Of a stretch of DNA of 35,867 nt, positions 30,391-35,867 are shown piece by piece. Source of the stretch: an uncultured Collinsella sp. (GTDB lineage Bacteria > Actinomycetota > Coriobacteriia > Coriobacteriales > Coriobacteriaceae); the NCBI GenBank assembly GCA_900765115.1, contig CAAFQK010000094.1, positions 1-35,867 of the forward strand. Direction: 5' to 3'. How positions within the stretch are numbered: the first letter of the stretch is position 1; every line of letters starts with the position of its first letter. Both the position numbers and the translations under genes were made by a program. The notes under the pieces were generated by a model that saw nothing but the letters and a program-made list of their open reading frames with translations, did not search any database and was not told where the DNA came from.

Positions 30391-31356
30391 CTACGAACGG
30401 CGCGGCTCGGGAACCACAAGCCTATCGGGGCTCGCGCCCTCGGCATCCATCAGGCTCACGTAGCGAATCGACGGATCCCCATACATCGCGTAGTAATAAT
30501 TGCCCGTGCGCGCGCTAAAGCATCCGGTATAGATAGTCTTCTCGAACTTGCCATCGCCCATCCTGGACGCCCCCTCAATCATCACCACGCCCTCGAGTGA
30601 ACGGAACATGCGGACGACGTTTTCGGTCTCGCTCTCCTTTTGCGGGTAATTGGCATTGAGGTACGCCGCCTTTACAAAACGGCTCGGCGAATAGCAGTCA
30701 CCCGGAATACCGCGCATGCCGGCACCCGCGCCATAGGGCTTGAGCTCGGCGCCACGCCATGTCGCCGTCTGCGGAAAATCGCTTGTGGCCGTGATATAGG
30801 TGCGCAGGTTTTCCATGTGCCACGGGAAGGCGGGCTGATTGGCAAGGGTGTCGACCGGATCGTCGTATACATGCAGGCCGTCAGCCATCATCTCGACCAC
30901 GATGCTACGCTGGCTGTCGCCGATAATCCAATGGAGCAGCGACACGCCCAGCCCCTCTCCGGCAGATTTGGCGACAATCACCGTATCGTGCAGCGCGGCC
31001 TCGACCTCATCGACCGTCGAGAACGTCGCTGCCACCCAGAGGGGAAACTCATAGGCCGCGATGTTGGTCTTTCCATCAACCGGGCCCTCGGCATACTCGG
31101 CATAGCCGGGAAAGTTGAGCCCCGCCACAGCCAGACCCGCATCGTTACCGCAATCGAAAAACATGGGATAGTTCTTGTAATCGATGCACATACCGATCAC
31201 CGCGTGTGCCGCTGTCGCGTCGTCGATAAACGAATACGGAATGTGAAACCCGCGCGGCATCACGCGAACCTGTTGGCCGTAGTCAAAGCTCCAGTCGAGG
31301 TTGCGTCCCAGATACATGTGGCCGGAATCATCGGTAAATCGAATACTCGTGCACAT
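30391..31356 (-). CDS. choloylglycine hydrolase family protein (probable bile salt hydrolase)
   Basis: A 321-aa Ntn-hydrolase. It begins MCTS, so removal of Met exposes nucleophile Cys2. R18 and D21 (YLGRNLDWSF), N81 (AVAGLNFPGYAEY), the Asn of DTLANQPAFPW and the Arg of YSPSRFVKAAYL match the substrate-binding and catalytic set of bile salt hydrolases and the related penicillin V acylases. Bile salt hydrolases deconjugate glycine- or taurine-linked bile acids, fitting a gut host. ATG 31356 is chosen because AGGAGG lies 5 nt upstream and Cys must be residue 2; the longer frame to 31419 would destroy that. There is no signal peptide, as usual for the cytoplasmic enzymes. Bile salt versus acyl-lactone or penicillin preference cannot be read. 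Confidence 0.9.
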   Translation of the reverse strand: MCTSIRFTDDSGHMYLGRNLDWSFDYGQQVRVMPRGFHIPYSFIDDATAAHAVIGMCIDYKNYPMFFDCGNDAGLAVAGLNFPGYAEYAEGPVDGKTNIAAYEFPLWVAATFSTVDEVEAALHDTVIVAKSAGEGLGVSLLHWIIGDSQRSIVVEMMADGLHVYDDPVDTLANQPAFPWHMENLRTYITATSDFPQTATWRGAELKPYGAGAGMRGIPGDCYSPSRFVKAAYLNANYPQKESETENVVRMFRSLEGVVMIEGASRMGDGKFEKTIYTGCFSARTGNYYYAMYGDPSIRYVSLMDAEGASPDRLVVPEPRRS

Positions 31357-31422
31357 AGCGCCTCCTAGCCTTACGTTCTTGCTAAGCTTATTGTCACCAA
31401 ACAAAAAGGCGCTAAACACAAA

Positions 31423-31456
31423 AGCCCGGACATGACAACAATGTCATACCCGGGCT
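31423..31456 (-). terminator. terminator upstream of the bile salt hydrolase gene
   Basis: AGCCCGG...CCGGGCT (31423-31456) with inner ATGACA/TGTCAT; on the minus strand it is followed by TTTTGTG. It likely ends the deformylase-like transcript from 32019. Confidence 0.65.
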
Positions 31457-31479
31457 ATTCAAGCAGGATAAACTCAACC

Positions 31480-31611
31480 AAGTTGACCCCGCAGGTCGTC
31501 TAAGGGGTCAAAGTGCCGCAGATTGCCACGAAAGAGGGCGAAGCGTACTTAAGGTACGCGAGCGACGATTGAGCGGCAAGGTGCGGTGCTTTGGTCCCCT
31601 TAGACCAACTT
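31480..31611. ncRNA. long multi-stem structured element over the deformylase-like stop codon
   Basis: Nested pairings: AAGTTG/CAACTT (31480/31606), GTCTAAGGGG/CCCCTTAGAC (31498-31507/31596-31605), CAAAG..CCGCA/TGCGG..CTTTG, TTGCC/GGCAA, and at the tip GCGTAC-TTAAG-GTACGC. The stop codon of the deformylase-like gene (31600-31602) lies inside the stem. It could be a 3' UTR structure or an independent RNA or repeat. Confidence 0.5.
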
Positions 31612-32019
31612 TCCTAGACAGTGGTCAATCATGTGTTGAATCATTTGTGCCTCGAAGCCCACAAAGTCCTGCTTGCGCTCGCGCATCTTGCCGTCGACGA
31701 TCACGTCATAAGCGACCTTGCACTTGATATAGCGCGTGGACTTGGTGACCTCCTCGTGCGTCAGGCAGCTCTCCTCCATCTTGCTGGCGCCCAGACCAAA
31801 CACCAGACGGGGGTTGTAGAGCACATGGGGCTCGCCGGCATCGTCCAGGTAGACGCAGACCTTCTTGGTGACGCCAATCTGGTTGGCGGCAAGGCAACCG
31901 GCATCGTCGAGCGACTTGATGGTATCGATCAGGTCCTGTGCCACCGACTCGTCCTCGACGGTCGCGACCTCGCAACGCTGGGACAGAATAGCCTCGTCGT
32001 GGCAGAGCTCTTTAATCAT
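31600..32019 (-). CDS. peptide deformylase-like protein, catalytic Glu replaced by Met
   Basis: A 139-aa deformylase-fold protein. Motif I CLAANQIG keeps the Gln; motif II reads ESCLT instead of EGCLS but keeps the metal Cys; motif III reads QHMIDH instead of QHEIDH, so the metal His pair is kept and the general-base Glu is lost. Such a protein would be expected to bind metal but deformylate poorly or not at all. ATG 32019 is chosen because GGAGG lies 5 nt upstream; an ATG four codons earlier overlaps that ribosome site. The stop codon is inside a long RNA hairpin. A role as decoy, regulator or enzyme with another substrate is speculative. Confidence 0.72.
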   Translation of the reverse strand: MIKELCHDEAILSQRCEVATVEDESVAQDLIDTIKSLDDAGCLAANQIGVTKKVCVYLDDAGEPHVLYNPRLVFGLGASKMEESCLTHEEVTKSTRYIKCKVAYDVIVDGKMRERKQDFVGFEAQMIQHMIDHCLGKLV

Positions 32020-32212
32020 ACGTTCCTCCATAGGGGTCGTTGTAACTGCTTAAGTATACGATACCCACACATTTTCATACGGAAAATACCGCCCGTCCGT
32101 TACAAAGCGCCGAACATCAACATGCGAGGAACAGCAAGGTTGTAAAGGCGATATAGTAAGTGAGTTCGTGTCAATCGGCCTAAACTCGGGGCCGAACAAG
32201 GAAAGGGTATGC

Positions 32213-33526
32213 ATGGACGAACTATTTCACGTCAGCGAGCGCAAGTCCACAATCGGGACCGAACTTCGCGCTGGACTGACAACGTTCCTGGCGATGGCCT
32301 ACATCATTGCCGTCAACCCCGCGGTGCTCTCGGGCGCCGGCATCGATGCGGGAGCGCTCGCCTGCGCCACTTGCCTGGGCGCCGGCATCATGACCATCTG
32401 CATGGGCATCTTCGCCAACCGCCCGCTCGCTTGCGCTTCGGGCCTGGGCATCAACGCCATGATCGCGGGCATCGCCACCACCATGTGCGGCGGTGACTGG
32501 CACGTGGCCATGAGCGTTATCTTCCTCGAGGGTATCGTCATCTTGCTGCTCGTCCTGTGCGGCCTGCGCGAGGCCATTATGGACGCCATCCCCGTGGTCC
32601 TGCGCCACGCCATCTCCGTGGGTCTGGGCCTGTTCATCGCCATGATCGGCCTGTGCGACGCCGGTATCATCACCGCTGGTGCCGGTACGCTCGTCGGTCT
32701 GGGCGACATCGCCTCCCCCACCTTTATCGTCGGCATCATCTCCATCATCGTGACGGTTGCCCTGGCTTCCCGCAACGTGCCGGGCTCGCTGCTCATCGGC
32801 ATCATCGTCGCCGTTATCGCCGGTATCCCGCTGGGCGTCACCCACGCCCCCGAGGGCCTCATCGCACCGCTCGACTTCTCGACCTTTGGCGCCCCGTTTG
32901 CCAGCACCGCAGACGGCAACATGGCCATCGTGAAGGTTCTGACCGACCCGATGCTGCTCGTCGTTGCCTTCTCGCTGCTCATGAGTGACTTCTTCGACAC
33001 CATGGGCACCGCGATGGCCGTCGCCAAGCAGGGCGAGTTCTTGACCGAGGACGGCAATGTCGAGGACATCCGTCCCATCCTGGTCGTCGACTCCGTGGCC
33101 GCTGCTGCCGGTGGCTTTATGGGCGTCTCCTCCATCACCACCTTCGTCGAGTCCACTTCCGGCGCCGCCGACGGTGGCCGCACGGGCCTCACCTCCGTCA
33201 CCACCGGCGTGCTGTTCATTCTCGCCGCGTTCTTCTCCCCCATCGTCACCATCGTTTCCAGCGCCGCCACCTGCGGTGCTCTGGTCTACGTCGGCTACCT
33301 CATGATGAGCGAGGCCTCCGAGATCGACTGGTCCGACGTGTCGCAGGGTTTCCCGGCGTTCATGATTGTCGCCGGCGTGCCCTTTACCTACTCCATCTCT
33401 GCCGGCATTGGTCTGGGCTTTATCGCCTACGTGATCGTCGCGCTCTTTAAGGGCGAGGCCTCCAAGATCAAGCCGCTCATGTGGATCGCAGCCCTCGCCT
33501 TCCTCGTCTACTTCTTTGTAGCGTAG
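32213..33526 (+). CDS. NCS2-family purine permease (AzgA/PbuG-like)
   Basis: A 437-aa membrane protein of the AzgA branch of nucleobase transporters: TELRAGLTTFLAMAYIIAVN, CASGLGINAMIAG, LLMSDFFDTMGTAMAVAKQ, and TTFVESTSGAADGGRTGLTS. These motifs are typical of adenine, guanine or hypoxanthine uptake proteins. ATG 32213 has AAGGAAAGG about 7 nt upstream; the frame is open 15 codons further but without a ribosome site. No purine riboswitch core was seen in the 193-nt leader. Its last 15 codons and terminator are copied at 35552-35749, downstream of the surface-protein gene. Confidence 0.92.
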   Translation: MDELFHVSERKSTIGTELRAGLTTFLAMAYIIAVNPAVLSGAGIDAGALACATCLGAGIMTICMGIFANRPLACASGLGINAMIAGIATTMCGGDWHVAMSVIFLEGIVILLLVLCGLREAIMDAIPVVLRHAISVGLGLFIAMIGLCDAGIITAGAGTLVGLGDIASPTFIVGIISIIVTVALASRNVPGSLLIGIIVAVIAGIPLGVTHAPEGLIAPLDFSTFGAPFASTADGNMAIVKVLTDPMLLVVAFSLLMSDFFDTMGTAMAVAKQGEFLTEDGNVEDIRPILVVDSVAAAAGGFMGVSSITTFVESTSGAADGGRTGLTSVTTGVLFILAAFFSPIVTIVSSAATCGALVYVGYLMMSEASEIDWSDVSQGFPAFMIVAGVPFTYSISAGIGLGFIAYVIVALFKGEASKIKPLMWIAALAFLVYFFVA

Positions 33527-33680
33527 CGGCAAAGCTGCCAAAGCAGAACACCAAAGCGCGGAGTCGCATCGAGCGGCTCCGCGCTTTTCTTTTAAAGCCA
33601 GGCAACGCACGGACGCGCGATGTTGTGCTTCCCAAGTTTTGGACATTTTGCCCTCCAAACGGCACTACCGCCGGCTACAT
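33481..33680 (+). repeat. direct repeat copy 1: permease 3' end, terminator and leader
   Basis: It covers the last 15 codons of the permease gene, its terminator and a conserved block ending CCAAACGGCACTACCGCCGG. Copy 2 is at 35552-35749, offset 2071 bp. The coding end, terminator and final block are near identical; the middle is diverged. Confidence 0.85.
33554..33593 (+). terminator. permease terminator
   Basis: AAGCGCGGAG (33554-33563) pairs with CTCCGCGCTT (33577-33586), followed by TTCTTTT. Confidence 0.85.
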
Positions 33681-33733
33681 CCTGCAGATATGCTGGGCTT
33701 AATCGCATAGGCCCTATGAGGATGGGAGTAACC

Positions 33734-35530
33734 ATGGCCGCCTTGTTCACGACCCCCAAGCGCAATGACAAAACCTCTGGAGCCCATTTTGTCGAGCCCG
33801 ACGTGCGCCGTCGCACGCTGCTCGCACACGGCAGCTGGCGTCGCGTGACGCGCCGCATCGTCTGCGGTCTGGCCTGCGCGCTCACGGTAAGTTCGCTGCT
33901 CATGCCGAGCGTCTCGCTCGCGGCCGAGTGGGTGGACGTCGGCGGCGTCCGCCACGAAGCGGCCGCGGGGCCCACGGGAGACGCCGCCGGCACCTGGTCA
34001 TGGGATGGCGCCGACGACATGAGGCTCAACGGCTATGACGGCGGTGCGATCCAGGCTGCAGGTAAGCTCAACATTGCCTACGAGGGCAAAAACACCGTGA
34101 AAACCGAGCCCGATTACACTGGAGCCGCCATCAAGGCGCAGGATGGCACTAACCAGAAGGCAGAGCTGAACATAACGAGCTCGAAGAGCTCGGATGAGCT
34201 CAATGTGACAGCCGAGGCCGATGCAATTAAATCCACAGGCGACCTCTCCATTTCTGGCCCAGGCACTGTGAACACCACAAGCACTTCTTCCGACGGAATT
34301 GAGGCAAAGGGCGATCTCTCTATCACGGGCTCGGGCACTGTGAATGCAACGGGCGGTACCGAAGGCATCCAATCCAAGGGCGAGACCACCATCGATTCCT
34401 CTGGCACAGTGATCGCTAAAGGAGGCGAAGGCTACGGCATCGCCGCGGGCAGTGACCTCATCATCAAAGGCGGTGGCAAGGTAGAAGCAAACTCTATCTC
34501 TATAGAAGAAGAAGCAGCGATTTGGGCTAAAGACGGCATCAACATCTCGGACGGCAGCCAGGTTAAGGCAAACGCCGAGGGATATCTTGCCGTCGACACT
34601 GAGGGCAGTCTCGCGGTCACGAACGCCTCCCTTGACGCAAGCGGTGTTGAATATGGTGTCTATGCCTACAAGGGCGTTACGCTCGATCACGCGACCGTGA
34701 CGGTCCGTACCAGCGCGAACGGCGGCCAGGCCATCGCCCTCATCACTGACGGGGGCGACATCGACATCAAGAACGGTTCCATCGTGGACGCGTTCGCGGA
34801 AGGCAAATTCTCGGTTGCAATCTCTACCAGAAACCACCAGCCAAACGTCGCTGGCGGCCACATCTACATCAGCGACTCCGTTGTTAAGGCTATAGCCCGC
34901 TATGTCGAGACCGGTGGCGATGGCCCCGATCACTACAGCAACGACCAAAGCGGCGGGGTCATCCCTGAGCCTAGGGGTCTGAACATCGGTATCTTCGCCC
35001 AGACCTACGAGGGCATCACGCCCGCGAGCATCTCGATCGTCCGCAGCAAGGTCACGGCCGAGGGAGACACGGCGGCAATCTTCGCCCTTGCCACAAGCGA
35101 GGACGGCAAGGCGATCGGCACCATCGAGATCGAAGGCGCTCCCATCCAGACGCCCACAGGCGGCAAGATCATTGGCTATAGCAACAGGGAAGCACTCGAC
35201 GACGGCATCGTCTACGATATGGGTCAAACCATCGGCACGGGCGACGCCACGATCAACTCCCCCTATGACGCCGCTGTCGCCAAGAGCACGGTCATCGTGC
35301 CTCCCGAGGAGATCAAACCCGAGGAAAAGCCCGGCGAGACCAAGCCCGAGGGTTCCAAGTCCGAGGGCACGAAGACGACCAAGACCGTTGCAGTTGCAGC
35401 CACGGGGGCCAAGACCGTCGGCAAGCTCGCGGCAACCGGCGACGCCTCGAGCGCAGCCATCGTGGCAGCCGCCCTTGCGGGAACAGCCGCCATCGCCGTA
35501 GGCGCCGTCTTGAGCCGCAAGCGCTCGTAA
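33734..35530 (+). CDS. sortase-anchored surface protein with beta-helix-like repeats
   Basis: A 598-aa secreted protein. A basic n-region of about 40 residues precedes the signal helix (IVCGLACALTVSSLLMPSVS) and likely cleavage near SLAA. Residues 90-530 are repeated short beta units of the form GDLSISGPGTVN, GDLSITGSGTVNATGG, GETTIDSSGTVIAKGG, typical of right-handed beta-helix or carbohydrate-binding surface proteins. A Pro/Glu/Lys/Thr linker (PEEIKPEEKPGETKPEGSK) is followed by LAATGD, a hydrophobic segment and SRKRS, a sortase signal in which LAATG replaces LPxTG. ATG 33734 has GGGAG 5 nt upstream. The gene lies between two copies of the permease 3' region, suggesting insertion by recombination. 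The ligand is unknown. Confidence 0.82.
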   Translation: MAALFTTPKRNDKTSGAHFVEPDVRRRTLLAHGSWRRVTRRIVCGLACALTVSSLLMPSVSLAAEWVDVGGVRHEAAAGPTGDAAGTWSWDGADDMRLNGYDGGAIQAAGKLNIAYEGKNTVKTEPDYTGAAIKAQDGTNQKAELNITSSKSSDELNVTAEADAIKSTGDLSISGPGTVNTTSTSSDGIEAKGDLSITGSGTVNATGGTEGIQSKGETTIDSSGTVIAKGGEGYGIAAGSDLIIKGGGKVEANSISIEEEAAIWAKDGINISDGSQVKANAEGYLAVDTEGSLAVTNASLDASGVEYGVYAYKGVTLDHATVTVRTSANGGQAIALITDGGDIDIKNGSIVDAFAEGKFSVAISTRNHQPNVAGGHIYISDSVVKAIARYVETGGDGPDHYSNDQSGGVIPEPRGLNIGIFAQTYEGITPASISIVRSKVTAEGDTAAIFALATSEDGKAIGTIEIEGAPIQTPTGGKIIGYSNREALDDGIVYDMGQTIGTGDATINSPYDAAVAKSTVIVPPEEIKPEEKPGETKPEGSKSEGTKTTKTVAVAATGAKTVGKLAATGDASSAAIVAAALAGTAAIAVGAVLSRKRS

Positions 35531-35552
35531 ACACTTTTTCGCACGGGACGGG

Positions 35553-35597
35553 TGGATCGCGGCCCTTGCCTTCCTCGTCTACTTCTTCGTAGCGTAA
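35553..35597 (+). pseudogene. 3' remnant of an NCS2 permease gene
   Basis: The sequence encodes WIAALAFLVYFFVA-stop, identical to the end of the permease at 33526, but with no gene in front of it. Third-position differences and TAA instead of TAG show that it is not a very recent copy. Confidence 0.75.
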
Positions 35598-35624
35598 GGG
35601 CAAGGCTGCAAAAGCTGAACAATA

Positions 35625-35662
35625 AAGCGCGGAGTCGCCATGCGGCCCCGCGCTTTTCTTTT
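35625..35662 (+). terminator. terminator of the surface-protein gene (copied permease terminator)
   Basis: AAGCGCGG (35625-35632) pairs with CCGCGCTT (35648-35655), then TTCTTTT. It is the second copy of the permease terminator. Confidence 0.8.
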
Positions 35663-35809
35663 AGCGCCGGTCCCTGCGCCGGCATGCGGCCTATTTCTCC
35701 CCCATTTTGGCCATTTTGCCCTCCAAACGGCACTACCGCCGGCAACATCGGTCGCGCGCGCAGACGTGGTGTAAGAGTGTCCTGAGGTCCGTCGCTGCAA
35801 GTCCCGATG

Positions 35810-35867
35810 TTACTCCTTCTTGAGGCCGTGCTTCTCGACTATCTCGTCCACTATCTCCCTGGCGCGC
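35810..35867 (-). CDS. C-terminal fragment of an unidentified protein, possibly a transposase
   Basis: The frame enters from the window edge and ends AREIVDEIVEKHGLKKE-stop (TAA at 35812-35810). AGG and ATA codons recall the IS110 gene rather than the host genes. The sequence after the stop, with GGACACTCTTACACC read on the minus strand (near 35783-35769), recalls the ends of IS256-type elements, but too little is present to decide. Confidence 0.35.
   Translation of the reverse strand, partial: RAREIVDEIVEKHGLKKE

Larger units (their letters stand above)
35552..35749 (+). repeat. direct repeat copy 2: permease 3' end, terminator and leader
   Basis: It repeats 33481-33680. It ends in CCATTTTGCCCTCCAAACGG followed by CACTACCGCCGGC, as in copy 1, after which the two sequences diverge. 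Confidence 0.85.

Noticed and set aside
31480..31611. Assignment of the structured element to the published Collinsella-1 RNA motif
   Set aside because: I cannot recall that motif's sequence well enough to match it; an Infernal search would decide.
32020..32212. Purine riboswitch before the NCS2 permease
   Set aside because: No three-stem junction with the conserved core could be recognised.
33620..33733. 38-codon extension of the surface protein
   Set aside because: It would translate the duplicated leader block; GGGAG precedes ATG 33734 and the signal peptide follows it.

Overview
The window looks like a chromosomal contig from a gut actinobacterium of the class Coriobacteriia, most likely Collinsella. 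This is inferred from gene content (bile salt hydrolase-like enzyme, reverse rubrerythrin, PdxS/PdxT, iron alcohol dehydrogenase plus aldehyde dehydrogenase, Kup, sortase-type surface protein), a GC-rich genome with C/G-ending codons, and strong AGGAGG-type ribosome sites. No rRNA, tRNA, CRISPR array or phage module is visible.

Layout. 1-2425: a partial Elp3-like radical SAM protein (minus), then a two-gene minus operon of a membrane-tethered XRE regulator and a DUF4097 protein. 2693-7514 (plus): two RNA-type methyltransferases and a Ski2-like DUF3516 helicase. 7589-10943 (minus): a DUF2130 coiled-coil protein, a metallophosphoesterase, a 59-aa charged protein, a HIRAN protein and a 27-aa hydrophobic peptide resembling type I toxins. 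11049-13658 (minus): alcohol and aldehyde dehydrogenase operon. 13915-14475: rubrerythrin. 14607-16149: a putative PD-(D/E)XK-type nuclease gene bracketed by two direct copies of a 123-bp element. 16142-19222: pdxR divergent from pdxS-pdxT. 19263-21172: a hairpin cluster, an IS1111-type IS110-family element with a possible guide RNA, and a cloverleaf-like structure. 21176-27917: an RGG-rich protein, an MFS exporter, a deformylase-like protein, an XRE-aminotransferase fusion, a LysR regulator and a divergent EamA transporter. 28075-33526: Kup potassium transporter, bile salt hydrolase family enzyme, a second deformylase-like protein and an NCS2 purine permease. 33734-35530: a wall-anchored surface protein inserted between two copies of the permease 3' end. 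The window ends in the C-terminus of an unidentified protein, possibly a transposase.

The most interesting signals are: (1) a roughly 123-bp repeat family (4590, 14607, 16027) whose terminal inverted repeats carry stop codons in all three frames and supply the stop codons of two adjacent genes; (2) the XRE-aminotransferase fusion with a strong internal ribosome site at its domain boundary and a likely self-operator; (3) two deformylase-like proteins that have each lost a different catalytic residue; (4) a small toxin-like peptide whose ribosome site is folded into a hairpin; (5) the IS1111-type element with its non-coding 3' region; (6) the duplicated permease tail around the surface-protein gene. 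Functions are assigned from motifs read by eye; no database search was possible.
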